DNA of 60,000 bases. Origin: Neocallimastix lanati (nom. inval.) (taxonomy: Eukaryota > Neocallimastigomycota > Neocallimastigomycetes > Neocallimastigales > Neocallimastigaceae). Below, piece by piece: positions 1 to 11,813 of this stretch. Below the pieces are notes generated by a model. It was given only the letters and a program-made list of their open reading frames with translations. It was not told where the DNA came from and ran no database searches. Location of the stretch: NCBI GenBank assembly GCA_016946835.1, contig JACVTC010000099.1:586501-646500 (forward strand), in the 5' to 3' direction. The translations under genes and the position numbers were made by a program. Numbering within the stretch: the stretch's first letter is position 1; each line of letters starts with the position of its first letter.

Positions 1-1002
1 AGAAACATCAAAATTTATAAAACTTTGTTATGAATATCCTGATCTTTCATATGGTTTCTATTGGCTATTGAGAGCACGAAGCGGATATAGATTAAATGCT
101 AGAATTGCTAAAGCTGCAAAAATAGTAGATCAAATGTGTCCTAATTTTTGTCCTTGTTGTAAAAGTAATAAATAATGGATAAGTCATTGGTTAATTGATT
201 GTCCATTTTTCAATCATATTCGTAGTAAAGTTAATAATAAAATTTTTTTTATATAATGCTTTTTACCGTGGCAATCTAACAAATGATATTATTAATAGTA
301 ATAATGATTACAGCAACAGTAATAATAGTAATAGTAATAATAATAATAGTAATAATAGTAATAGTAATATTAGTTTTAGTAATATTAGTAATAATATTAT
401 TAGTAATGTTAGTAATAGTATTGAAAATAATGTGTATGTTGATTCTAGTGTGTGTGAAAAAGTGTTTAATTTCCTTCTTGGAGGTCGAAGTATTAGTAAC
501 AGTACAAGGGAATGGGAGGATCTATTTAAGTGCCAGATGAAATCAGGTGCTTATTCTGATATTCCATTCTTGGTGGTTACTGCGGCACTTCTTCAATCGA
601 TTATACCTATTGCTATTGGTCAACAATGGTCTTTGTTCGATAGGTTCAAATCGAATCGTACTACTACTACCAAGAGCGTCAATGCTGAAGAAACAGTAAG
701 ACAGGCCAGCAGGGCTAGTGCAACCAATGAAGATCATAATTTTGTATCTTAAAACTATGATTAACATTGCGAAGTCAAAATTAATTATTATACTACAGTA
801 TAATAATGCCCTTGTGAAGTCTTACAGATATTAATTAAATGAAACTAGAATATATTATATCATTATTTTATTTTATTTTGTGTTTTATTTTTTGTTTATT
901 TTTTTATCTTTTTTTCTTTTATCACATATGTTTTATCATATATTTAATTAATAAAGATGAAACAAGTTTGCTGCCGTTAAAAAAAAAAAAAAAAAAAAAA
1001 AA
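1..1002 (+). mobile_element. LINE (non-LTR retrotransposon) 3' end, copy A
   Basis: The 5' part lies outside the window. Bases 1-172 encode the C-terminal end of the reverse-transcriptase protein, ending in CPNFCPCCKSNK. An in-frame TAA follows at 173-175, then the rest of a zinc knuckle (HWLIDC), a frameshift at the T-run near 243-251, an Asn/Ser-rich linker and a tail domain (FLLGGR, to about 750). The 3' UTR carries a perfect 10-bp hairpin at 784-807. The element ends in a poly(A) run at 979-1002. Nearly the same sequence occurs in reverse at 12823-14000 (copy B), which sets the 3' boundary. Both breaks argue that this copy is dead. The family assignment rests on the full reverse transcriptase seen in copy B. 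Confidence 0.85.
784..807 (+). promoter_or_regulatory. Conserved LINE 3' UTR hairpin
   Basis: A perfect inverted repeat, ATTATTATAC / GTATAATAAT, flanks a 4-base loop (TACA). Copy B carries the same stem at about 13023-13046 with loop TGTA on the plus strand. In several LINE families a 3' stem-loop is what the reverse transcriptase recognises; that role here is inference. Confidence 0.5.
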
Positions 1003-1146
1003 ATTATTTACTATTCATACACTAAAATAAAACATATTAATTTTTATTATTTTTTTTTTAAATATATTTTATATACTTTATATTTATTTGAAGTGATTAG
1101 CTTTTAATTAATTTTTTATTAAAATCTTTATTATCATTTTTTATTA

Positions 1147-1195
<49 letters not shown>

Positions 1196-2319
1196 ATTAA
1201 GTTTAATAATTTTTGTATTTCATTTATTAATTGGATTTTCATAATAATAAAATATAATATAATAAAATAAAATAAAATAAAAAAAAAAAAAAAAGCTTTA
1301 TAAAAAGAAAAATAAGATAGTTTTCCCATTTTCCTTTCAAACAATTGAAAAACTCATGGTGAAAGTTAATATTTTTTTTTTATTTTAGCTTATTTTTTTA
1401 AAAAAAAAGTATTAAGTGTATATATATATATTCTACAAGAACATAAATATCATTTTTAAAATAAAATTTAATATAAAATGAATTAGTTTTTTTTAATACT
1501 TCTTCTTTACTATTATTTTATAAATTATACGTTTTTTAATAATTATATTTAATTTTAATATTATTTTATATAATAATTTAAATTAAATTATTCTTAATTT
1601 AGCTAAATTTAAATTTTTATATAAAATTTAAATAAATAAAAATGCTAATTAAATATATATAATGTATGAAAATGTTAAAATATGTTATATGTAAATTTTT
1701 AATATATATTTTTTGATACATTATTTTATTCTAATATTTTGAATTATGTTGGACCGATTGCCTTTTTTACAAATTTAAAGCACATATCATATATTTTAAC
1801 AATTTAGTTGTATTATCAATTTAAAGGCATTACATTTATAATATTATATAATAAAATATAATATATTAAAAAACGATAGTTAATACTTTCATATTTTATT
1901 ATAATTGGATAATTCATATTACATCAGAATGTTGTCCAGTAATTTTTCTTATTAAAGATTAATATTATATGTTTAAGAAATTCTGTTAAAATAATAAAAA
2001 TTGAAACGAATTTCGTTTTTAATTAATTTTTAATTTTTAAGTTATTGGTATCTTTAAAAACTATATTTAATATAGTTCTAATCTTAACTATTGTTTGATA
2101 AAACTTATTATTGTTGAATAATTTAAAATTTCATGAATTAAAATAAATTTTGAATATTTTATGATACTTTATTAATATATATTATTTTTTTTTCCAAAAA
2201 AAAAAAAAAAATTATAAATATGTAAAATTTTCCATTCAAGTTTTATCCTAAAATAATTGATTATCATATAACAAAATAAATAAATAAATAAATAAATAAA
2301 TAAAAAAAAAAAAAAAACG
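1003..2319. other. Intergenic AT-rich spacer, no gene seen
   Basis: Simple sequence: an (AT)n run near 1150-1180, A and T runs and short palindromic AT tracts. No coding-like stretch on either strand. The last 45 bases before the LRR gene are an (AAAT)n and A-run leader that is probably its 5' UTR. Confidence 0.7.
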
Positions 2320-3045
2320 ATGAATTTCAAGTATATTTTAGGCTTGGTTTTATTTATTTCTCATTCATTAGCTTATGATTGTCGTGATGTAAAAAATGAA
2401 TTAGAAAAAGATAATATTAAAGTTAGAGAATGTCATGAAGTATTTAATGATGTAACATATTTACATCTTAGTAGAGCTAATAAACTTCCAAGTATTATTT
2501 TTGAATTAGAAGAATTAACTGTATTAAAGGCATCGGATGTTTATATTAAAGAACTTCCAAAAGAAATTGGTAATTTAGTAAATCTTGAAAAATTAGATTT
2601 AGACGAAAATCAAATTCCAACTATTCCAAATGAAATTGGAAAATTAGAAAATCTTAAAAGGTTAAATTTATGTGAAAATAAAATAAAAAAAATTCCTAAA
2701 GAAGTTTTCAATTTAAGAAATCTTGAATATTTAAATTTAGCAAATAATAAAATTTCTTCTATTTCAAAAGAAATTGGAAATTTAACTGAACTTACTGAAC
2801 TTGATTTATATTCAAATCGTTTAACTTCTATTCCAAAAGAAATAGGAAATTTAAAAAAGCTAGAAACATTAAATTTAGCTTTAAATAAAATTACTTCTAT
2901 TCCAAAAGAAATAGGAAATTTAAAAAAGCTAGAAACATTAGATTTATCTTCAAATAAAATTACTTCTATTCCAAAAGAAGTTAAAAAATTAAATATTAAA
3001 GAATTGGATCTTTCCGATAATCCTATTGAAAATCAAAACAATTAA
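2320..3045 (+). CDS. Secreted leucine-rich repeat protein
   Basis: A 241-residue single-exon protein. Residues 1-18 form a signal peptide (basic start, hydrophobic core, likely cut after SLA). A short segment with two cysteines follows (C21, C38), then eight to nine leucine-rich repeats of 23 residues to the end (consensus LxxLxLxxNxIxxIPKEIGN). LRRs form a curved solenoid that binds a partner, so this is probably an extracellular recognition or adhesion protein; the ligand is unknown. There is no membrane segment, GPI signal or enzyme domain. Two late repeats are almost identical in DNA (about 2836-2892 and 2905-2961), which shows recent unit duplication. The chosen start gives the signal peptide. 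The repeat type resembles the plain LRRs common in bacteria and in secreted gut-fungal proteins, so horizontal origin is possible but unproven. Confidence 0.88.
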   Translation: MNFKYILGLVLFISHSLAYDCRDVKNELEKDNIKVRECHEVFNDVTYLHLSRANKLPSIIFELEELTVLKASDVYIKELPKEIGNLVNLEKLDLDENQIPTIPNEIGKLENLKRLNLCENKIKKIPKEVFNLRNLEYLNLANNKISSISKEIGNLTELTELDLYSNRLTSIPKEIGNLKKLETLNLALNKITSIPKEIGNLKKLETLDLSSNKITSIPKEVKKLNIKELDLSDNPIENQNN

Positions 3046-3549
3046 TACTACTAAATAAAATATGAAAATACAATGAATTAATAATATATACTTGATGTAA
3101 ATAAGTGATAAAAAAAAAACAAAACTTTATTATAATTGAACATTAAAATTATGATAGAAAGTGTTATAAGATATACTAGAAATGTGTCTTATAATAATCA
3201 TATGAAAATAATGAAAAATCTTAGTTTATGAATATTTCATATATTTATATTAATAAATAACTCATTACTTTATATTATTGCTTATATTAATATGTTTTAC
3301 ATTAAAAAATTAAATACTTGAAAAAAGCATATTAATTAATAATTATAATTATATTTAAATAAATTTAAATAATTAATTATAATAATAATTGTAATAGAGC
3401 TATTTAATTATACTTATTCTTCTTATTAAATATAAAAATATATAAATTATAAAGAAGAAATAAAAAAATTAAAAAAAAAAAAAAAATGTAAGTTACAAAA
3501 AAAAAAATAAAAATAAAAATAAAAATAAATAAATAAATAAATAAATAGT

Positions 3550-3625
<76 letters not shown>

Positions 3626-4058
3626 TTATATATGTATATATATATAACTAGAAAAAAATAAAAAAAAAATTTGTTTATAAATTTATAATTTTTTTTCAAT
3701 TTAGTAAAAAAAAAAAATAAATAAATAAATAAAATATATTGAATAAATATTCAATAATATTTACGTCAATTTAATATTTTTGGTTTATTTTAATTTACTT
3801 AGAAGTGTCTCAAATAATAAATAAAATAAAAATATTGAATTAAATTCTTGACTTTATATTATTTACTTTTTTTTTCTTATAATATAATTTTTTATATTTT
3901 ATTTTATTGTATAATTATATATTTTTTATATTGCGATAATGAAAAATTTATAGCTGTTAATTTTTTTTTATTAAATGTTGTTTTTTATAAAGGAATTTTC
4001 CATCAAATTCAAGATCTATTTCATAATAAGATGATTATTCATCATCATCATCATCATC

Positions 4059-4089
<31 letters not shown>

Positions 4090-4890
4090 TGCCTGGAATT
4101 AATTTTTTATTATTTTTAGTAAAAGAAATTACAAAATTAAATAAATCTTGATCAATCTATATACTTTTTTATCAACTATTTTATTACGAAATAAATCCTA
4201 CAGAATTAATAAATGTTCTTAATACTTTTTATTTTAAAATATTTAATAAGAATATATATTAATTCTGTATTATTATTTCTTAAGTCACTTTATAGTAATT
4301 CTATCGTATGAAATAAATATTTATTTTCACAATCCAGTACAATATGAAAATTACCTTTAATTTGATAAATATATTCAACATGAAAATTTTCAAAATTCAA
4401 AGTATTAGATTATTGATTTAAATTATATTAATTGACGTAATCCATCTATTTTAGAAGCTATATTAAATAAATATTTTAAATTAAATTTTTTACTTCTTTG
4501 TATAGAATATAAAGTAAAGGAGTGACTAAATTCTGAGATTTAAAACTTGGTATTAATGAAAATAATTAAACTAAAACAAAATTCTAACAATCAAGAGAAA
4601 TCATTATACAATAGATTATGTTTTATTATATATCCTTTCTTTCTTTCTATTGGATAAAAAAATTGACAAACTGTTTTAATACATGTACCTCAATATAGTC
4701 ATTTGATATTATTGAATATCTATAAATAAAAAATAAAATTTTATTTTATAAGATAGTAATAATAATAAAATTGTACTTATTCATATTTATATGAATAATA
4801 AGTACAATTTTGAATTTATTTCCTGTGTAAGATTCATCTATAAGAAAAATAAATACTGAAAGAATATCTTTAATAATATCAGCAGCTTTG
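3046..4890. other. AT-rich spacer with a 71-base A run and a long hairpin
   Basis: No gene recognised. A pure A run lies at 3553-3623. A (CAT)n run at about 4039-4061 only looks like a poly-His stretch. A 45-bp near-perfect palindrome lies at 4767-4811 (arms AAAATTGTACTTATT). It sits just beyond the 3' side of the copia remnant and may belong to it. Confidence 0.6.
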
Positions 4891-4899
4891 GTGTTGGTT

Positions 4900-5870
4900 T
4901 AATACGTAATTTTCTGTTTATTTTAGTAATTCTACAAACGGGACAACAGTTTCAATCAGAATTATGTATTTTTAAATAATTATCAAGATCATAGTGATAA
5001 TAATGACCTAAACGTCTGTGCCAAATTAAATCATTAATGTTATCAAAACTTTGAATAGCCATATTAATGTTTCTTTCATTTATAGTATTATTTTTTGGTA
5101 TTGCTATAATATTTACTTCATTATTTTTATTAATATTTAATGAAGCAATAGGTTTTTAATTTTTATCTAATAACTTTAATACTACTTCATTGTTTATCCT
5201 TTTAATAATTACTTTTTATATTACTTTTGGCTAGTTCTACACCACTAATCATATTTTTAATGACACCTTTAGAATAATAAATTCAATTTAATTTAATTTT
5301 TGTTTTGTTATCTTCAAATTCAAACTCTCCATACTCTTCAAAATCACATGTACAACCATTAGAACAATTTAATTTGATATTTTCATATTTAAAATTTTTT
5401 AACAATTCTTTGATATTAGTTATATGTTCACTAACACCAGAGACATATAGACATACGGATTTTATAGTATTATTATAAATATTTATACTATTAATATTTT
5501 CTTTAAAAGTTTTACAAACGTGACACAGAATTTTATTAACACAAAGAAATTTTTCACACACAATTATTTTATTATAAGATTAATAAAACATATAAGTACT
5601 TTTATTATCTTTATTATTACTATTTTTAGAATTACAAATTTCAAAAAATATTATTCATCATTTAAATTAAAATTAAATCCTATATATAAAGTATATTTTC
5701 AATTGTTATTTTTTCTTTGATTATTATTTGTATTATTATTATAAGAATTTTTGAGGCAATATATATGTTATAACTATTTTTTGAATTTTTAATATTATGA
5801 CATTCTTTATTGGAATGTCCCTTTTTTTCACATATTTCACAATAGTTATGATTCTTATTTTCATAATAAT
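4900..5870 (-). pseudogene. Degraded Ty1/copia gag-pol remnant
   Basis: Read on the minus strand, three copia landmarks occur in the right order. First is a CCHC zinc knuckle, CEICEKKGHSNKEC, at about 5840-5795. Second is a protease-like stretch at about 5470-5420 (VSGVSEHITN, where DSGxSxHIT is expected), inside a 92-codon open stretch 5561-5283. Third is a GAG-pre-integrase region at about 5250-4930 with SKGVIKNMISG, LIWHRRLGHY and a CPVC pair. The catalytic Asp of the protease appears replaced by Val. Several stops and frameshifts break it up. No integrase core, reverse transcriptase or LTRs could be recognised. It is a dead fragment, probably old. Confidence 0.7.
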
Positions 5871-6154
5871 TACAATGGAATTTTATAGATAAATAAATAA
5901 ATAAAATATAAATAAATAATTAAATTTAAAGATAAAGATTAAAATTAAAAAGTTATTACTATATTGAAATTTATAAATCTTATAATTATAAATTTTTAAT
6001 TATTATATTACAATATAAATAATAACTTTTAATTATTATATTATAATATAAATGAAAGAAAATATAATTAAAATAGAAATAAATACAATTTTATATGTTC
6101 TATTTTATAATTATATAGTTAAAAACATATAAAAGTTTTAAATTTATAGTTTAT

Positions 6155-6187
<33 letters not shown>

Positions 6188-8799
6188 CTCAAATAAATAT
6201 TTGATAATAGTAAATAAATATATATCTATTTATTTTTAAATAGATACAATCTAATGGAAGTAATTAAAATAATAATTCCTTTAAATTAGTTAATTGAGAA
6301 TTTTGGTATAAAGTAAGAAAATATTATTATTATTCTTTTTTTTTTATGTAAAAGATAAAAAATATTCAAAAGAATTTTTCTAATTGGATAAAAATTTACG
6401 AATAATACAAGTAGGAAATAGATAATCAAAGTTAAAAATTTTATTTTATATATTTGTGAATATTAGTGTATTTAATTATCTAATGTCTATTATATATATT
6501 TTTATTTTTTTTATTAATTAATAATAAATAAATATATTATTAAGAATCAAATTTTTTTTAAATAAAATTTATTTTAGTTAATATTTTTTTTATTTTTATT
6601 TTTGAACATAAAAAAAATAATAATAATATTAATTAAAATTTAAAATTTATATTGATTTACAGTTTAATAGTTAATAAATTATTAGAAAAAAAAATTAACT
6701 AAAAGGTAAAAAAAAAAAAGAAAAAAAATTCCCATTTGTTAAACTTCTTTTTAATCAATAAACTTTAGCCCATTTTAATATATTATTTATATTGCGGTTA
6801 TTATAATTCAAAGTTTAATATATATATTATATAATTTTAATATAATTCAAAAAGTAATTTTAATAGTAATAATATATTAAAACTTTAATAATAATATAAA
6901 TTATATTTAAAATATTATTAAATTTTATTTATTTACATTATTCCTTATTTTTTGAAAAAAAAAATTTTTTACTTATTCATTATTAACTATTTTATAAAAT
7001 TTACAATTCTGAAATTTAATAAAAAAAAAAAAGAAAAAAGTATTATTAAATTTTATTAATAAATGGTGTTTATTTATATAAATTATATAATAAATATTGA
7101 TATATACTTGAGAATAATATTTAAATCTTTAATGAATCTTATTTATTATAAGCATTCTATTATGTTTATTATCATTAATATTAATTTATAATATATAATA
7201 AATAAAACTTAAATAGTTTATTTTATATAAGAGTAATAAGGAAATAGAGAAACTGATAAAATTATATTGCATCAATGTTGAAATTAAATTTCGTATCAAA
7301 ATTTATATAATTCCTATAAAATAGTATGATATCAAAATTAATAGATTAAATAGAATAATATAATATTTATATTTTGATATATATAATAAAAAAAAAAATT
7401 TTTTTTATCAATTTGAAAGAAAAAGTTTATTACTTATTTCGTCTTTGTTATCAATTTATTTTGTTTTATTTAATTATATTTTAAAATATTAAAATCCTAT
7501 AAAATAAAATTAATAAATATAAAATAAAATTCAAGAATGAGATAAAATCAAATAAATAAAAATGGATTTATTAAAAAAAAAAAAACTTTTTTTTTTTTTA
7601 TTAAAATAATAAATTAAAAATAAAACAAGAATTTATAAATTTTTGAAAATAATTATTAGTTAATAATGTTTTATTTAATTAAAATATTTAAATTTTATAT
7701 ACTAATTACTTTATTAATATATTTGTGGTTAATATTTAAAAAAATCATTAATTCATAGAAATGTATTGTCTAATTTGGCTTTATTTTATTTAAAATCAAT
7801 ATTATTTTTTGAATTAATTTTTTATTCCGTAATTTTAATATTAATCATTATTGATATATTCGATAATCAATTTATCATTAAAAAATATTTGCCTAAGAAG
7901 AAATGATTGTAATTTATTTTGTTAAAAAATATTTGCCTAAGAAGAAATAATAATAATTAATATTATAATAAAAAATATACTTTGTAATCATTTACCACAT
8001 CCAAACCATTTTTTTTTTTAATTTGTTTTATAATTATAATTATATATCATTAAGGATACCTAATATACGATTCTGATATTAAATATCTTTAATAATAAAA
8101 AATTATATTAACAAATCAAAATTATAATATTTTTTCATCCTATTAATAATAATAAATCATAAATATTAATTATTTTCCCTTTCTTTTATTATTTTCTATA
8201 TAGAACATTAAAATAATCCTGATATACTTTTTGTATTTATTTAAGTAAAATAAATAATATAATATAAAATATATAAAATAAAATAAATCATATAACAAAA
8301 ACTCGATAATGATATATTTCAAATTATTAGTCATTAATTTTTTTTAAAACTATATATATATATATTCATATTATAATAAATGAAATAATTTAAATCAATT
8401 TATTTTTTATTTTTATTTATTTATTTATTTACTAATTTATTATTATTATTATTATTATTATTTTAAAAAAAAAAAAAAAAAAAATCAGAAATCTCCCAAT
8501 TATAGAAATAAAATTGAGCTTTATTATTTCGAAAAAAAAAAGTATATATATAAAGGTATTCACTCTTAACTTTTTTTTCATTAAGTAATAAAAAATCTTT
8601 AAATTAAAAAAAAGATTATATATATTCAAATAGTAGATAATTGTATTATTCAATTATAAACTTTTTTGTTGAAATTGTAGTTAATTTAAAGATAAAAAAA
8701 TTTTTTTAAAATAATATAAAAATAATAAAAATAATAAATAATAATAATAATAATAATAAAATAATAAAATAATATTAAAGTATCAAAAATAGATTTAAA
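5871..8799. other. Upstream region of peptidase copy A, no further gene
   Basis: AT-rich, with a T run at 6155-6185 and an (ATT)n run at about 8441-8461. Most of it is conserved in the duplicated region 23840-26724. A motif block, TTTGCCTAAGAAGAAAT, occurs twice in tandem (about 7888-7906 and 7930-7948) but once in the other copy (about 25818). No protein-coding stretch was seen. Confidence 0.6.
8545..8575 (+). promoter_or_regulatory. Possible core promoter of peptidase copy A
   Basis: AGTATATATATAAAGG followed by TATTCACTCTTA lies about 250 bases upstream of the ATG and is preserved in copy B at about 26475-26505. In DNA this AT-rich, a TATA-like string is weak evidence. Conservation next to a less AT-rich block is the only support. 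Confidence 0.25.
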
Positions 8800-11700
8800 A
8801 TGAATTTTAAGAAAAATTTAAAATTCTTTTTAACTGTTGTCGTTTTATCTGCTACTACTGCAGTTAGAGCCGAAAAGCATGCATTTTCTCCTTTGGATTT
8901 AGTCACCTTTAATAGAATAAGCTCCCATTCCATTTCTCCAAATTATGAATACATATTATATGATGTCAGTAAATACAATGCTAAAGATAATAAAAAAGAA
9001 TTAGGTTTATATATTACTAACCTTAAAAATAATTCTACTGTTCAATTAACCTCAAAACATTCTGATTTTTCACCATTTTGGTTAAATGACAAGACCATTG
9101 GTTTCCTTTCTACTCGTTCTGGTTCTTCTCAATTATGGTACAGTACTCTTGATTTTGATAACCTAGATTTAATTAAGGAAAATAAATTAAAACAATTAAC
9201 TAAATTAACCACCAGTATCAATAACATTGAATACAACCAAAAAGCTAAACGTTTATTATTTAGTGCTCAAGCATACCTTAATGGTACTTTAGTAAATGAT
9301 GATACTTATGTTGAACAAGAAGATAATAAGTACACTACAGGTATTGTCTATGATAAACTTTTCATTAGACATTGGGATACTTTCTTAAAACCATCAGTGT
9401 AAATATTTAAAATAAAAATTAATTTAAAATTATTAAATTATATTTTATTATTTATATTATATTTTTTTTTTTATAGTAATAAATTAATTATTATGACTTT
9501 ATTAATTAATTATTTAATTTTAATGTATCTAATAATTTGTAAATACAATATATAAAATTATTAACACAAAATTTAATATAGTCGTGAACAACTTTTCGTT
9601 CTTGACCTTAGAAGTAAGAACAATAAATTTTCACTTAAACATCAACCAGTTAATATTATGAATGGTAATGAATTAGAATCTCCAGTATCTCCATTTGGTG
9701 ATTCTGGTGATTTCAGTATTTCCCCAGATGGTCAAACTATTGCTTTCTCTTCAAGAATTGAAGAACACAGTCAAGCTTGGAAAACTAATACTGATGTTTT
9801 CCTTGTTAAATATCCAATTGATGGAAAGCCAAGTGCTGTTGAAAATCTTACTAAGTCTAACCCAGGTTATGATAATTATCCAAACATTTCTCCAGATGGT
9901 CAATGGATTGCCTACCTTGAAATGAGAGAAGAGAATTATGAATCTGATAAAAACCGTGTTATGCTTTACAACATCAAGAGAAAGACTCATACTGAATTAC
10001 CATTAAGATGGGATAGATCCCCAGAATCTCTCACCTGGTCTGCCGATTCAAACAGCATTTATCTTACCGCATATAGTAAAGGAAGAGTTAAGGTTTATGT
10101 TGTTAATTTAAAGGAAGCTTTAATAATTATTAAGAAGAAAGGAACTATTCCAACCTTAGCCGTTAAGGAATTAATTGGTACTGGTAATAATGATACTATT
10201 GAAGTTATTCCAAAAAGAAAACTTGGAAATAATTCTGGTGAAATTATTGTCTTTGGTAGAAGTTCCTTTACTAAGCCAAGAGATATCTACAAATTAGAAG
10301 TTCCTTCATTTGATAAGCTTAAAACTGAAAATGAAAAAAGAGTAATTGTTAGACCACCAAAAAGTGAAGCTGGTATAACTCAAATCACTAATGTTAATGA
10401 TAAATTTAAAAAAGAAGTTATAGTTTCAGAACCAGAAGAATTCTATTTCAAGGGTCATAATGATGTAATTAACTAATAAAGATTAAGAATAATAATAAAT
10501 AAATAAATTTATATATATATATTTATTTTTTATATAACTTTATTTTTTTCTTCTTGATACTTATTATTAATTTTAATTATTTATATTAATAACTTTTTAA
10601 AAAATAAATTTAGGAATTAATTCATGGATGGTATCTTAAGCCAGTTAACTTCGATGAATCAAAGAAATATCCATTAGCCTTTTTAAGTAAGTCGCTTCAA
10701 ATAATTTAAATAATATTTTAATTATAATATTTTATCAATATTTTATAAAATAATAATTGAGAGTCAAAAAAAAAAAAAAAAAAATCTTAATAAAGTTATT
10801 TATTTTAATTATTTAAATTATTATATATAATTATATATATTTAAGTTCATGGTGGTCCACAAGGTTCTTGGAATGAAGGTTTCAGTTCAGGATGGAATGT
10901 TCAATCTTACGCTGGTGCTGGCTATGCTGTTGCTGCTATCAACTTCCATGGTTCAACCGGTTTTGGCCAAGAATTCGTCAAAGCTGTCTCTAAGAACTGG
11001 GGTGGAGATTCCTACAACGATTTAATGAAAGGTTTAGATTATGTCTTAAAGACTCATAAATACATTGATAAATCTAAAGTTTGTGGTTTAGGTGCATCTT
11101 ATGGAGGTTACATGGTAAATAAATAATAAATTTATATAAAAAAAAATAAATATAAGTAAAATTACTAAAAATTATCAATTAATATTCATATATTAAAATT
11201 AAATATATATATATATATATATAATATAAATCATAATAATATAAATTTTTTCATAAAATAATTATATATTATTTTAGATTAATTGGATTAATGGTCATAC
11301 TGATAGATTTGCCTGTTTAGTTAACCATGATGGTGTCTTCGATACTATTAACACTTTCTTTACTACTGAAGAATTATTCTTTTCTGAATATGAATTTGGT
11401 GGTGTTCCATGGGATAAAAAGGCTAAGAAGATCTATGATAAATGGAACCCAAGAGAATTCGTTAAGGTATATTATTTATATTAGGAATCAATACATTAAA
11501 ATAAAAATATAATATAAAATAAAATAAGATATTATTATTTAAATTTATTTTATTAATTTAATATTACTTTTTTTTTTTTAAATAAAATAAAATTTTATAG
11601 AATTGGAAGACTCCAACTTTAGTTATTCATGGAGGAAAGGATTACAGATTAACTGAAAGTGAAGGTATTGCTACTTTCACTGCTCTTCAACGTCTTGGTG

Positions 11701-11813
11701 TTAAGTCCAAGTTCTTATACTACCCAGATGAAAATCACTGGGTTTTAAAACCAGCCAATACTCTCTTTTGGCAAACTCAAATTATTGAATGGATTGATTC
11801 CTTTACTAAATAA
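8800..11813 (+). CDS. Secreted dipeptidyl peptidase V-like serine peptidase (S9 family), copy A
   Basis: Six exons: 8800-9398, 9582-10464, 10614-10686, 10846-11114, 11278-11466 and 11601-11813. All introns are GT-AG and phases match, giving 741 residues. Residues 1-24 are a signal peptide (cut near VRA). The N-terminal half is a beta-propeller with the repeated signature ISPDGQxIA. The C-terminal alpha/beta hydrolase has the oxyanion motif HGGPQGSW, the nucleophile in GASYGG (S603), Asp in GGKDYR (D685) and His in ENHW (H717). Order and spacing fit the S9C prolyl-oligopeptidase group. Fungal DPP V enzymes are secreted, release N-terminal dipeptides and are about 720 residues long, so this looks complete. 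It probably digests protein outside the cell. Exact specificity is inferred. A close paralogue lies at 26725-29874. Confidence 0.93.

Noticed and set aside
283-540. 85-codon plus-strand frame of Ile/Val/Leu
   Set aside because: Out-of-frame reading of the Asn/Ser linker and tail domain of LINE copy A; its mirror at 13289-13546 is the same artefact in copy B.
4039-4061. Poly-histidine coding stretch
   Set aside because: A (CAT)n microsatellite in a short frame with no other coding character.
10020-10440. Repeat-induced point mutation of peptidase copy A
   Set aside because: The G-to-A bias is local, creates no stops and leaves other duplicated parts almost untouched; classical RIP would hit the whole duplication and both strands.
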